Part shown: positions 23,881 to 36,480 of the stretch, in pieces
Position numbering within the stretch: position 1 is the stretch's first letter
Layout of the letters: every line of letters starts with the position of its first letter
From: Chromera velia
Lineage: Eukaryota; Sar; Chromeraceae
NCBI GenBank assembly: GCA_018398765.1
Contig: JAHBMJ010005761.1
Location: forward strand, 1 to 64,000
Direction: 5' to 3'
Length of the DNA stretch: 64,000 nt
Notes under the pieces: model-generated
The model's input: the letters and a program-made list of their open reading frames with translations, nothing else
Database searches by the model: none
What the model was told of the DNA's origin: nothing
Translations under genes and position numbers: made by a program

Positions 23881-24317
23881 GGATAGGATAGGATAGGATT
23901 AATGTCTGGAGGATTGGCCTCTGGCCCCAATGCTAAGCGCTCGACGTGCGGCATCCAAGAAAAGCACATACACGCGTTGGACCTTCCTGGCCGGCCCGTA
24001 CAGGCCAAAAAGACCTATACCGCAAACTGTTTACATAATAATCAATCAATTACTATCAATCGCATGCGAAAGACTGCAATCAATCAACTCTCACTGATAA
24101 TGCTGTGGCCCGCCGATTGATCTGGCGGAGCTCAAACAGGCTTCAAACGGAAGCATTTTAAGGCAAACGGTCGATCGATTAGAGGCCAATCTCATTACTT
24201 CCCAGTCACTCAACCTTTTGGTTTCTCCCTCTTCCTTTGCTTGCTTCATTTGCTGCCATGTTACTGCATACTCTGCCTACCTTTCGTTTCTTTCCTTTTT
24301 ATTTGACATCCATTTGA

Positions 24318-24821
24318 TCAAAGGATTTGGTGGGCTTGGTCCAGCTGGGTGCTTGATACATCTTGCAGGCTGCATGCATTTCTCTTGTAGCATTCCTTTA
24401 CGGTAGCTCGTTTTGTAACAACATCCTTCAAAAACTTGTCGACGCTTCCATCTGTCTCACTTAAAAGAAAAGAAAATAAGGCAAGCCTTTCTGTCTTCCT
24501 GTTTGTCCCCTCTCCCCATTTTGGCTTTCTTGCTGCTCTTTTCCCCCTCCCTTCATTCCATGTATCTAAAAGAGCCCGCAAGCACACAGCCCTCTCGGCA
24601 TTATGCAAGGGACACTCGGTCAGAACGTGTACTTCGTCTTCAACTAGTACCTGGATGCTAAGGAGATCAGAGCAAACAATGCATTTCCTGTCGTACAGCG
24701 GGGTCCCCCTCCCTCCATCAAGAGAGAATTTCCCCTTAGTGACCTCAAAGCTCCTCTCTCCTACCCTGAATGCTGCTCTTCTTCTGTGGACTGACCAGGG
24801 TGCAACCTTTCTGTAGTACAT
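24318..24821 (-). pseudogene. LINE A C-terminal Cys/His region
   Basis: A 167-codon open segment contains KCIVCSDLL followed by DEVHVLTECPLH, a C-x2-C then H-x4-C spacing as found at the C-termini of many LINE ORF2 proteins. It lies downstream of the reverse transcriptase in the same orientation. Upstream pieces such as FDRLQRRFIRWVFQL (25465-25160) belong to the same C-terminal part. Confidence 0.65.
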
Positions 24822-25159
24822 AGGGGTCCGCCCAATGCTTTCTCACTCAATTAAGAGACCGTTTTGTCTGCTTCTTTCATCTGTCTGTTTGCTGTGCAGC
24901 CACAAGTTTAAGCGGTTTCCGTTTGACATTACAGTATATGAAGTGGGTGCATCAGTGATCTTTCCTACAGTTCTTTTCTCTCGTTTTCTTTTCTCTTTTG
25001 CATTGCGCTCTCTATTCTTTCTACAAAGACTTCGTTCTTTCTTTTTGCCACCGATTCTCTCTGTAGTGTGCTAACCCATCTTACTATCTGGTCTCTCTGT
25101 TTAAATGCCGGCTGTCTTCCTGCTACTTCTGGCTCTTTCCTAATATAAAAAGGGTTACT

Positions 25160-26693
25160 TCATCTGTGCGGAAAAATAGTTTGAGCACATTTCTTTAGAT
25201 GAGGAAAAAAGTGAAAAGGATGTTGTCTTCTCCCCTTCAAATCACTGTCCACGCCCTCCTGAATTAACTTGGCAAGCGCATGGCCTGTTGGTATATTTTT
25301 TGCTTTCTTCAGAACTTTTTGTGCCCACAACAGCGTTCTTTGAGCTACAACTAAGTCAATGGGGAGCAAGCCTGCCTCCAAAAATGTTGTGTGTATGCTT
25401 TCTTTCTCTCTCAACTGGAAAACCCATCGAATGAACCTCCTCTGCAATCGATCGAAGTCTGCCAAAGACTTCTATGAATGTGAATGCACTTCATAGCCAT
25501 ACAGCCATACGGCACACACTGTCTGTTTGAACCAATGGAAGCAAGTGGCTGGGGGAATCTCTCCTGCTGATGTGATCTTACTTTTCAGCGTAAAAAAGAG
25601 TCTTTCTGTTTTCACTATTCTTTCTCTTATCATTGCATCTACTGAGCAATCTTCTATCATCAACAAACCAAGATATGGGTATTTTTTTGCCTGCTCTAAC
25701 TCTTTCCCTCCCTAAACAAAAGATTCCTTTCTTCCCCTTTCTCTTTCTGACCGACAGAACTTGACGAACCTTGATTTGTCTGACAAAAGAAGTCTGAGGG
25801 GCTCTACGTATTCCTTGAGAGCTCTCAACAATCGTTCTATCTCCTTTGCCTCCGCTGACTTCAAGTAGGTGTCATCTGCGAAGAGGCCGACGGGGAAGTC
25901 TTCCTCTAACCCGTCTGCATCTCAGAGTCTCTGGAGCTTTGGCCCTCTCCCTGTCAGCCTTACTCTCTTCTTGATCTCTTCTGACATGTCGTTAATATAT
26001 GCAGAAAACAAAGAAGGACCAGCCGGCCCGTTTTGCTTTGACCCCTTGCTTTCTCTGAACCACCAGTCCGTTCCCCTTACCCTTGCCCTGATGTTTTGGA
26101 GAGATGCGGCCACCCATTTGATGGTCTCTTCTGACACTCCATGCTTTTTCAGTTGAACTTCCATCATCCGATGACTCGTTTCATCAAACGCGCTCGATCG
26201 CGCTCGTAAAATCAATGAAAGAAACATACAGACACTCAAAACGTGCAATCGATTGAAGCAAAAGAAAAATAGCATTCAGAGTCTCCACCCCCTTCCTATA
26301 TGCAAACTGCACTTCATTCCTTTTCCCGCTCCTCTCTTTCTCTATTGCATCTTTGATCCCCAGTTCTCCCCACTTTGTATCTGCAGAATCCAAGTGAATT
26401 GGTCTGTGTCCTTTCTGCACGTTTTACGGCTTTTTTGGCTTCGGGACAGCAGCAATGACTAGATCGTTCTACCCCTCTGGCCACTATGCAAAGCGAATAC
26501 ACACATTCAGCAAGCAGTTGTAGTAGTCAACCACCGACTCTGACTTTGCCATCACTCCTAGGACACCTGGGGGCATTCCGTCTTTCCCTGCTGCCTTCTT
26601 TGGATTTCCTGTTTTCTTCATCCAGTCTCTTACACTGTCTATTCTTATCCTCCATTCTCTTGCCTCTATGAGAGCCTCAAAAGTCTTGCACAA
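25160..26693 (-). pseudogene. LINE A reverse transcriptase, fragmented
   Basis: Reading down the minus strand in several frames: KKAAGKDGMPPGVLG (finger region, near 26600), SFIDFTSAIERV (motif A, near 26200), KQNGPAGPSLFSAYINDM (motif B, near 26010), VGLFADDTYL (motif C, F-A-D-D, near 25870) and SERERGRKES beyond. The motif order is that of a LINE reverse transcriptase. At least three frame changes separate the pieces. Confidence 0.8.
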
Positions 26694-26870
26694 CTTGGTT
26701 ATCCTTGCTTTTACTACCTTTTCTGACTTTCTGTCTATAAAGGTGAGTTGCTCATCCTGTTCCCTTGTTTCTTCCTCACTCTCCTTCCATTGTTCTACCC
26801 ATCCTTTTGCCTTTTCATCCTCTGTCAGCGCATTTTCCTTTCTGATCTCTTTCTTTTTGCCTAGCTTATT

Positions 26871-28587
26871 CTAGATCTTCCATGCTCCTCCTAGCTCTCT
26901 GATCTCTTTCTTTATCTTTTTAATTCTTTTGTATTTCTGTCTCGCTGCTTCTTTTTGTATGGCCTTTCTTCTCTTCTTGCTTGCTATATGTAGCTCTTTT
27001 TTTGTTTCTCTGAATTCATTCTCAGCTTCCTCACTTTTTTTTTTTTCAAGTTTTTCTCTGCTTTGTCTCACTTTCTCTCCCGCTCTCGACTTGGTCTTTT
27101 TTACTTCCTTTAGATTTCTTCTTATGATGATCTCTGGGCTGTCTCCTTCTTTTATTTTTGCTCCTCTTCAAAATTTCTTTTCTTTCTTTGCTGCTCGTTT
27201 GTATTCTCTCTCCACTATGTTGTGTAGCTATCTATAGAGCCTGTCTAAGCTTTCTTTCATCACTCTCACTCCTTTTGCTACATTCGTTATCTTGTCGAAT
27301 TCCTTTTCTATTCCTTCTTTCTCCAGACTTTCCTGTAAGCTATCTAAGAACTTCCTTTCCACCCTTTCTGGCAGAGGTCCCCACCATCGTTTCTTTATCT
27401 AATCCTTTTCTGGGAGTTCTTTTTCCATTTTCTTAGCTCTCTCTTTTCCTTTCTTTCCGTTTTTGCTTCTTGGAAATCACAGGCAAAGCCATAGAGCAGC
27501 GTGATTGGTGGTGATTGAGTGAACATGTCTCACTGAAAAGTCTTGAACTTTCAACAAAAGTTCAGGGGACACACATACATAATCATTCACCACCCATACA
27601 TCCCGCCCCAATGCAGAAAAAGTAAACGAATCATCAAATATAAACGATTTCACCCTTCCATCCCCTGCGACCTTGCATTCTCGCAGCCCATTGATCGGGA
27701 TAATCTCTGTTTCTTCGCAGAAAGAGAATCTGATCATCCTTTTTCCTTTCCAGTTCACCACCCTGTCTTTTGACTGTCTCGTTGGTCTGAAAGGCATCTC
27801 TTCCTTTTCCCACATCTCCCCCCTCACTTCCTCCCCCGCGTTCTCTCCAAATGTGAGTTTTGGCGCTTCGCTGCCAGTCCTCACATTGAAGTCTCCCCCT
27901 ACACAGACTGTCCATCTCCTTCACCCTCCCTCCCTATGTTTCTCTTCCAAACGCTCTTTCAAGTCTATGAGGAATGTGTCGTCCGCGTGTGTAAAATCTG
28001 CACACGGGTCGTACACCCCATATAAAAGAGGCGTGTTCAAGTCAAGGTATCGTACTATCGTTGTGGCATTGCTCAGTCGTTCCTCTTCCCATCCCACACT
28101 TTTTGTTCTATGGCTGAGAAGAACGGCTACCCCCCCCGTGCTAGTCGTTGTTTCCCCCCTTTTTGAAATCAACGGAAAGTTCTTGCCTTCTTTCTTTCCC
28201 TTGGCTATCCTACACTCCTTCAGTGATGAACAACTTTCAGGCAGAAAAAGGATGTCTGCTGCCTCAAACTCGCTTTCAAACTCTTTAGAAGACAAACAGG
28301 GCTGCAACCTTCTCTGTTCTCCTTTGCAGTTCAGCCAGGCTACCCACATTACTCCTTCCTTTTTTCTTTTTTCCATTTCATTTTCAGACTCAGAGGAGAG
28401 AGACGGCTGAACGTTTGTTTGGAAGTCGCTTTCTGACGGGGTGCATGACGAGATTCTATCTGATTCAGTCCTTTCCCTTTCCCTTTCCCTTCTCTTTTCC
28501 ATCCCCCCCTTCCGATCCCCCTCACCTCCCCTCCCTTCTTCCCCAGAAGATCGCCTGGAAGACTGTCTGGTGCCTTGCTGATAATCT
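26871..28587 (-). pseudogene. LINE A endonuclease and linker
   Basis: MWVAWLNCKGEQRR and AADILFLPES near 28300-28200 resemble the start of an APE-type endonuclease, and GGVAVLLSHR and LLYGVYDP follow. After a frame change, WVVNDYVCVSPELLL and HSITTNHAAL resemble its end (D-Y-V and a degenerate SDH). Downstream, 27071-26871 is a Lys/Glu-rich linker. The frame is cut at 28587 by the LTR element; the rest of the 5' coding part resumes at 44120. Confidence 0.65.
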
Positions 28588-29394
28588 TGTATTACGGACT
28601 CCCAAGTAGGCTGTGGTAGCAAGATATAACTTCCAAGTATGTCTTGCCTGCTAAAAGCTTACTTGGTATGATCTAGGGGGAAGAGAAATTAAAGTGAAAG
28701 GAAAGGAGAAAACAATTGAGGATGTAAGTAGATATCGAGAAAAAGAAAATGACCTTGAAGTTTTAATGGGGATGTCCATACCTATTGAATAGAAAAGACT
28801 GTTGAATTCTATCATGGAAGAAAGAATGGAAGAAGGAATAGAAGAAGGAATAGAAGAAGGAACGGCAGAGCAAGTGGAAGAAAGAATGAAAAAAGAGTTG
28901 GAAGAGCCTCTTTCAGGGGCCTCGACGGGCCACGGCATGTCCGAGTGGAAGAGCCTCTTCCAGGGGCCTCGTCAAAAATAAAGAAGAGGAAGAAAGAAAG
29001 GAAGAGAAGATGGAAGGAAAAAGAAGAAAAATAAAATGAACTAAATAGAGACCAACCAGAATGGAATACAGAAAACGGAAGAAGGAAAGGAAGAGGTGTT
29101 AGAAGGAATAGGGGTAAAATCAATACAGATGAAAGTAATTATGGAAGTCCTTATGGAAGAGCAAAAAGCGAAAGACTTGGATTTTTGGAAGAGCAAACGG
29201 AAGGAGATGTTGAAAATCAAATTTCATCTTGTCATTTCGTCGGACCCATCTCGGACAGAGGACTTCCGACATCCATTCTCCAGCCTTTGAGAAAACTCTT
29301 AAGAAGTGAACCTCGAGTGACTTCAGCATACTAGCTACCCTACCGTCAGCAAAACGCTACCAGGGTTCTGGAGTCAGATAAGAAGTCCGCTACA
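28588..29394 (+). repeat. 5' LTR
   Basis: 807 bp. Contains a Glu-rich open stretch and two imperfect copies of gaagagcctctt-ggggcctcg spaced about 50 bp. It is nearly identical to 43308-44119, with a few substitutions and small indels visible by eye. Confidence 0.9.
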
Positions 29395-32300
29395 TGTAGT
29401 GACTTGCCAGCTTCGAGCTTCTACTATTCCAACAGCAAACAGCATCAAACAGCCTTCTGTCTTCGGAAAGAACCGTCTCCAGACAGAAACAGACCGTGAA
29501 ACGCTGTCCAATTTCTGGACAGACGCCTCTTTTCTTATCTCTACTCAGAATCCTATCCGAACGAGAGTGCACTGTGAAGCGCTGTCCAATTTCCAGACAG
29601 ACACGTCTTTTTTTGTCTTTGCCGAGAATTCTATCCAAACCAGACTGCACCGTGAAGCGCTGCCCAATTTTCGGACAGACACATGTTTTTTTGCCTCTGC
29701 CAGAATCCTTTCCAGAAAAAACCATACCGTGAAGCGCTGCTCAGTTATCTGATAGAGAAACAATTAAGGCATGCGTTTCTTGAGGCACGAATAGAATGAT
29801 TTTTAGTCGCGACTAAAAGCATATCGATCCCGCCATCAGTCGCTGAGTCAACGACCCCGTTGCTAAAACGTCGTCGCACTTCTAACCGCCGTATTCTGTA
29901 CCAGAGGGTAGCGTATCCGACTGAAGAGGACCTTGAAGCGGCATTCCAGTGGGGACAACGCTCTCCTACGTCACTCTCCGTAAGTGACTCCTCACAGTCG
30001 GCCCTGGTTATCGAAGAGGCCCTGAGTGGCAACCACACTCAGCACGGTCCGCATTCCCAATCTCAAGGCACCAAAAACGACGACCCTGCCCCTGAAAACC
30101 CAAACAAAAGACACGTGAACCCCCAGACAGGAAATTCTGTCCAGCACCGTCCTACCAGGGACAATCGAGGACCGCTCTTACCCTTTCCACCTTGAGGAAA
30201 CCTGCGAAACACGGCCTCGCCTGAAGATTCAGGAAGCCCATGCACAGACAATATACCGAAGAAGAGGACGTATCCCTATACTGTCCTACACCCGTAGCTA
30301 ACCCACTTCGTCGTTTTGCTCCTGCCAGGAACCCGTATCTCCCCAGCAAGTTGAACCTCCCACCCACTGGCAGAGCTTATACTAACAGACCACTCAGCCG
30401 CCTCCCTGCCCAGTCTCGTCCTTCTGACAGATCTGATGCAGAAAGAAACATTAACAGCCAGGCAGGCCCGAGCATTATTATCTATTCCCCTCACAGTACT
30501 CTGTTTGTAACGGACGGCTCACACAATTGTAGGCCAACCATCTATCACACGGAAAACCGGGACCCTTCAAGAGGAAGAGGATTCCCACTTGACCGACAGT
30601 GAACTTCAAGTCTCTTCTCCCAGCATACAAACAGCTGCTTTCCAACACGACCCAAGAAATCCCTTTGTCTAACTGCACGCTCCTTATCACACAACACACA
30701 GCCCCAAGTGATTCATTGGAAGGCAAGAAAAGAAGATCCCCACCCACTACGCTGTACCGGAGAAATCGGTGCTATCGAAGCTTGTATTCCCATCCACACC
30801 GATATACACTTCACCCCATTCTTCCCACATTTTTAAGAAAAAAAAGAGACCTATCGGAGCGATCTCCACCAGCTTCCCCACTACCACCTTTCAAAGGAAT
30901 CAGGGTGGCCTCACACCCTGAGAGTCTCCCTAAGGGGGGGCACTTCAGCCGGTTACACCATGGTTACTAACCCTATACCCTCTCCCTACAACGTTTGACA
31001 TATAACCATCAGTCAAAAGTGGTGCCAATCGATTAATTATGTTTGGTTACTCACAAAACTGGCTTCAAGATTGTTAAACAATTCAGGTTCTGGTCAAAAA
31101 TGATGAAAAATGATGTGTCACACTCACTTTGCGCCCAAACCCCCCATAACTGGGTAACCCGTAACCTTTTTTGACCCCCCTCAAAAATGAAGTAACCTCC
31201 CTCAAAAAGCATTCAAATGTGTTCTAAACATCATTTTAAATATTTTTAAAAGTTGAAAATTTGGTTGGTTACTGAGGTCAAAATGCTTATAACCAGGTAA
31301 CCTGTAACCTCTTTGTGTGACAAAGATAAAAAGGGGGTAACCCAAAGTAACCATGTAGCCTACACTTCAAAAACATCAGATTTTGACGTAACTTGACTAA
31401 GCAGAGCTCCAGGTTGCCGGACTGGCTCGCAAAAATCTGTTGTTGTTCATATTTTATATCATTCTGGGCTTAAAATCTACCGTAACCTTCCAGAGTGCCC
31501 CCCCCTAGGAGTCTCCAGGATCTTGACAGGCCCACCTTGGGGACGAAAAGTACCTCACAGCCCCACAGTGAGTCTCTGTCTGCCTGGGTGCGAACCCGAT
31601 CAGACTATCCCCTTCATATATACGCACTGTATTTGAAGCTGAAGAAACAAAATCCGGCATGAGTAACGAGCACACCCGCACACTACCCCATCCGTCTGCA
31701 AAACGACCACCCCACCCGACAGTTCCCGGGCTCTACCCCTATAATTCATCGACTTACATTTCCCTTCACTTCCCCGTTAAGAAGCTGTACCAGCAGAGCG
31801 GAGCCTCAAACTGAATTTCCCCATTGACTCAGATACCACCTCTCAGTAGACGTCCCTTTAGGCTCAAGTGTCGGCCCGAACCTCAGTGACCTCAGACCAC
31901 CAAGCCCTCGACCTCAGCTATACGCAGGCGGCCTCCCCTTCTCAACCGGTCTGGACTTTGCACCGCAGGGCGTCTTACAGGCGCTCGTTAGAGAAAGAGT
32001 GTGAGAAGCCCTCAGGGACTCAGCCGAGGTCTATCGCGTATTAGCAGAAGCTTTGGAAGGGACGATCAGACGAGAAGTCTGGACTTCTCTCATAGAAGCC
32101 ATAACCCTCCTCGCCAATCTGAGATACAGCAAGTGGGAAGCTGCTCAAGTGCAAGCTTCCCAAGCCTTGTACCCAACACCCTTCCCACCGGGCAGTGTAG
32201 CTACCGCCCCAGCACCTTCACAGTCCACTGGGGCTGCCCAGTCGCATCCTAACTTGGTGCCGTGGTGGGACCAGAATCTGCAATGGCAGCAAGACTAAGA

Positions 32301-32417
32301 GAATTTTACAGTGTTTTATCCGCGTCCACAGCGTTCACCCACTACCCAACAGCCGCAAGCGCTACTTCCACGGTTCTGATAAACCCCTAAAAGTAAAAAA
32401 GAAAATTCGTGAGTATA
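29395..32417 (+). other. Leader region of the LTR element
   Basis: Non-coding or decayed interior before gag. It holds a 78-bp tandem repeat (29492-29735), a stretch with repeated gtaacc/ggtaac words (about 30960-31490), and a 98-codon open piece ending near 32298 that could be the remnant of an upstream frame. No polymerase motif is seen on either strand. Confidence 0.45.
29492..29740 (+). repeat. 78-bp in-frame tandem repeat
   Basis: The word accgtgaagcgctg recurs near 29492, 29570, 29649 and 29726. The period of about 78 bp equals 26 codons, and each copy carries TVKRCPI and RILS in one + strand frame. Confidence 0.75.
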
Positions 32418-33497
32418 ATGGCCAATACCAAGGCCCAAGCAAAGAAAAGCGGGAATGCCCAAAACACGGGGCAGAAAAAAGGGAAGGGACTCCAGTCCGA
32501 GTTGCAACAAGCACCCCTGAAAAAGGGGCTCGGATAAAGAGGAGCAGGGAAAGGAGAAGACGGGAAGAGGGGGGTTCAACAAGCTAAGCCAAAAGCACTT
32601 AGGCCACTTAAACAAAAAGAAACAAATGAAGAACAGCCCACAGGGGGTAGAAAACGGAGGAGAGAGGACGTTCAAATCCAAAAAGAGGATGCCCAGCTCG
32701 TTGAGGAGATGGAAGAAGATAGAGAGGAGATTCAATCACAGTCAGCCTCCCTAGCGGTGTTATCTGAATTAAAAAAAATGGGGATTACCATCACGAAGAC
32801 ACCCTCAGGGAAGCTGTTGCTGTGTCAAAAAGGGTCCAACGTGAATAAAACGGACCCAGCAAGAATGCAGAGGGGGGCCATTGCCACTGCTGCTCCGCAG
32901 GTTGACCTTCCTCGAGTCCGAATGGACTTACTGTCATTTGATGGAAATCAAATGAAGGCAAAGAGCTTTTGAAACTCAGTAATGAGGTTGAATGATAGGT
33001 TGGGGTGGACTTTCAAAAACCTCAGGGACATTTATCTTCCAACAGCCCTCGCCGGGCCTGCAAAACAATGGTATAAAATGCAGCCGCCTGAGTGATTAGA
33101 GGGGTATGCGACTTACACGCAGCTCAAAGAGATGTTCTTAGCCAGATACGGTATTGACGAGCGAGAGGGAGAATGAAAAAAGAGATCCCTCCTTCAGATA
33201 ACCCAAAATTTTGGAGAGAATTTGTCTGAATATGTCACCCGCTTTGAGGAACAGTGCTTGGCCGCAAACAAGAGCACTGATGACTCCACCGCTTTAGCCG
33301 TCTTCATTGAAGGCATAGAAGAAGACCAAATTCATATTCAAATGGAAAGTCAAACCTATAAAACATTTGAGGAGTTGCAAGTTAGCCTGAGGAAGTGGGA
33401 AGACGTGGTCAGAAAGAAGAAAAGTGAGAGAACGATGAGAGTGGTGAGGGAAGTAGTGAGAGGTATGGGAGATAGAAAGATGTATGAGAAGGGATAG
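32418..33497 (+). pseudogene. Gag protein (Ty3/gypsy-type) with four in-frame stops
   Basis: One uninterrupted + strand frame of 359 codons starts at ATG 32418. It begins with a basic N-terminus and an acidic segment near QLVEEMEEDREE. A capsid-like region follows, with MDLLSFDGN, GWTFKNLRDIYLP, LAGPAKQWYKMQPPE and LSEYVTRFEEQC, the pattern of the retrotransposon Gag domain. Four stops interrupt it, one TAA and three TGA, without any frameshift. No zinc knuckle is visible before the end. It is the only recognisable protein domain of this LTR element. Confidence 0.8.
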
Positions 33498-34495
33498 AAC
33501 AAAACGCAACAAAGTAGAACTCCGATATGCGCACAGGTATATATGTGAGCAGAAACGACACAACCTAATGGAATCAAACGATTGAGTGTGAGGGCTCGGA
33601 AACAAGTGAGAGGGCTGGTTTTATGGAGAGACAGGTGGGATGACCTGACCTCTGTTAAAAACAAAGAAACAAAAGCAAACGAGCGTGAGGGCTTAGAAAC
33701 GAGTGTGAAGGCTCGTTTCCTTGAAGAGAAGTAAAGACTTCATCTTGTCTCAGGAATGCAGAGCACGAAATGTCTAGAGACAAGAGATTATGTTGACCTA
33801 AAAGAAGGCTAACAACTCTTCAGGTCCTGATAGAAAAGTCTGCACATAATTATATGACACACAGAAAGACGAAATGTTATCTAGTGCACTTGAAAGGTGA
33901 AGTCTGGCCAGACAAAAACATGTATGTGAAAGACCCAGAAAGTGAATGTTCATTGTAGAACACAATAATTTTAGACATACAGCCGGATACATATGTAATC
34001 ACTATGGGCATAAAAATACATGTTTTTATATATAGAATGTTCATTAAATGCGAGGCACGTGAGTACTGAGGCTTACTGACTTGTGGAGGGGCCTACCCAT
34101 GACCAGTAAACCGAAAAAAAAGCAGCCTCATGCACAAAAAAGTAAAATAAGGTATCGCCAGCACCCTAGTAGGGGGGCACCGCTGGTCCATGAATTCTTG
34201 TGTTCCTCTTGCGTGTATTTGGAAAAAAGGGCCACTTTCACATGCAGGGACGAGAAGAAAACTTGCAAGTCGATCAACAGGCACATGACGCGAAGCATTT
34301 CAGAGCTACTAACCTGCTGATGTCGATTCGCTGACAATCGCTGAAGAAGCCATATAAGAAGGGGGAACAGGCCGATCACTACGCGGAGAGCGCGCCTCGT
34401 TTCATGCTCAGTCTGCTTCGATCTCTCCCCTGGATTACTCACCCCCTCGTGTCTGCCATATATACTGCTGTCTGTCATTCACTCTTACTGCAAGA

Positions 34496-35080
34496 ATGGC
34501 CACATATGCAGTGAAAAAGAATGCAGCAGAACAAGAAACAAGAGGTAGGCTAAGAGTGCCCATCCAATCTTGGGGTCTTGCACAAAAGAGACGGGAGACT
34601 CATGCAGTCTTGCACAAACGATCCATTCACCCAAAGATTCTGACATTTGCATGCAGACTGCATCCCAAGAAGAAGTGCAACATTCTACAGTGTTATGTCC
34701 TAGGGAAGAGAATCAGCAGCATCCTTGGATATATAAACTTCAAGCGCTCCATTCGTACATGTCTGAAGAGAACAGGCTTTCCGAAGTACCGTTTCACCAT
34801 CAAGGGAGAAACAAACGTGGCCGCGCATTTTATCAGCAGACTGAGCAGAGAATGCATGCACATGCAGGCGCGCACACGCAACAGCGTCACACGAATTAAA
34901 GGAAGGCCACTGAGAGAAATGAAATTTATATTAATATTATGTCAAAAAAGGAAAGACGTGCTTGAATCGTCTGCAGTCATATTCAAGAGTCTCAGAAACT
35001 TAACCTGGCTGTGCAGTAGACAGGCAATTGCTCTGTCTGAAGCAAGAACACTGCATGACAATCTGTTTGCAAAGCAGTAA
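34496..35080 (+). CDS. Intact 194-codon ORF of unknown function in the LTR element
   Basis: Runs from ATG to TAA with no interruption, 1 kb downstream of the broken gag. The product is strongly basic and Lys/Arg-rich throughout, with several cysteines (KKKCNILQCYVLGKR, RSIRTCLKRTGF) and no membrane segment or recognised motif. A TATA-like ccatatatactg lies at 34457-34468, about 30 bp upstream of the ATG. Sitting inside a decayed element, an intact frame of this length may be chance, a passenger gene or an element-specific nucleic-acid-binding protein. Nothing in the sequence decides between these. Confidence 0.35.
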   Translation: MATYAVKKNAAEQETRGRLRVPIQSWGLAQKRRETHAVLHKRSIHPKILTFACRLHPKKKCNILQCYVLGKRISSILGYINFKRSIRTCLKRTGFPKYRFTIKGETNVAAHFISRLSRECMHMQARTRNSVTRIKGRPLREMKFILILCQKRKDVLESSAVIFKSLRNLTWLCSRQAIALSEARTLHDNLFAKQ

Positions 35081-35335
35081 GAATTGAAAAGATGAGGGGT
35101 GTGTAGAAGGCTACATGTGTTGGCGTCTCTGGCTGTTTTGTCTTCAGACTGAGCCCGCTGTCAAGACAGCTGCACCACAAGGCCGCCTCAAGGTCAAAAG
35201 GGAAAAATATAGAGTTCTCATATTTTTAGGCATGCGTGCAGTGCAAAATGTCTGCAACAAGTCTGCAGGCCGCCTGAAGATCGGAAGTGATAGAGAGGAA
35301 GACATGCGGTCTATATAGCATGTCGTTAGATGACG

Positions 35336-35370
35336 GCGGCATCACTGAATTTCATTCTTTCCGTTCTTTT
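35336..35370. repeat. Target site duplication of LINE B (left)
   Basis: 35 bp around atcactgaatttcattcttt. Matches 42938-42972 with three substitutions. Confidence 0.85.
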
Positions 35371-35503
35371 GATTGATTGATTGATTGATTGATGCCAAAC
35401 CCTAGGTGGAGTTAGAACTCCTGGGCGGCGCATACATGCATAGGTCTGTTCAATTATGCCAGCTGTAAGCTAAGTGGACGATAGTTATTCGAACTTAATC
35501 TAA

Positions 35504-36480
35504 TCAATCATTTACTATAATATGGCGAGAAATCATAAAGAGGAGAGAAGGTTGAGAGCGCAAGAGCGATGTGATGAACTTACGAATCCCCAGATCAGAA
35601 AAGGTGGCGGATGCAAAGGGTGAGTCACAACGAGTGAAGCGGTCTGATTGAATTAATGCTAACCACTGCAAAAAGCCTTGTTCGGCAGTCCATCGAGGGC
35701 AGACAGAGAGCCGATAAATAAAATCATCTACACACCGGCAGTAGGCTTCATAGGTGCACAGCTTTCTATCAGAGCAACCAACAGGCAGCCTACTTTGCCC
35801 GCCCATCGGGTTATACGTCAGCATGCGCAAAAAAGAAAAGATTGAGCCATCTGTAACCAATAGGGCAGAACGGGGAAAGGCAGAGACGGAAGGAACACCG
35901 GAGGATGACTTGCTGCACACGAGGAAGATAAACATACAGCAGGAGGACGGGAAGTCGCGCTGCAGAGCGGTGAGTCTGGCAAGGAGGGGAAAGTGAGAGG
36001 AAGATTGCCCATCATCCTCAGAAGCTTTCATGCATTCCTTTGCAACTGTCTGTCTCACCTTGCCCTTAAAAAAAAGTGAGCCGGTGCCTTATGCCCTATG
36101 ACCATTCTGCCTGCGTTGGGAAAACAGATCGGGCTCAACCCTCAGCGAGCAGACAGAAATCAAGTCAGCCCAACGAAGCAGCCTGTCTATAGATCTTATG
36201 AATTGTTGGCAGCAGTTATTCTTCCAGACATGCAACATGGCTGCAGGAATAGTATGTGTTGTGATAGAAAGAGAGTGCCACCAGTCAGCCACGCGGGAGC
36301 AGAGAAGGGCTTTACAGGGAAGAAGACCAAAGATGCAAAGAGAGGGCAGGTGGAGGCTACGAGCAGACGAATAACCACACCAACGGGCAAACCAAAGCTG
36401 CAAAGCATCAAAAGCGAGCAGGTCTGCATCCCATACTGGCAGACATTCAAGCCAGTAGAGCGCTACGGGGGTCCAGCAGG
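35504..36480 (-). pseudogene. LINE B C-terminal region
   Basis: Two frames downstream of the reverse transcriptase encode FDALQLWFARWCGYSSARSL (near 36400) and, at 36058-35504, a Cys-containing segment with CRCVDDFIYRLSVCPRW. Both are conserved in the LINE fragment at 15720-16767, so they are real parts of this family's ORF2. Their function is unknown. The N-terminal half of the second piece is Ser/Phe/Leu-rich. Confidence 0.6.

Noticed and set aside
32418-33497. TGA read as tryptophan
   Set aside because: Only this decayed gag suggests it. The three host genes use normal stops, and the gag also has a TAA. Mutation is the simpler explanation.
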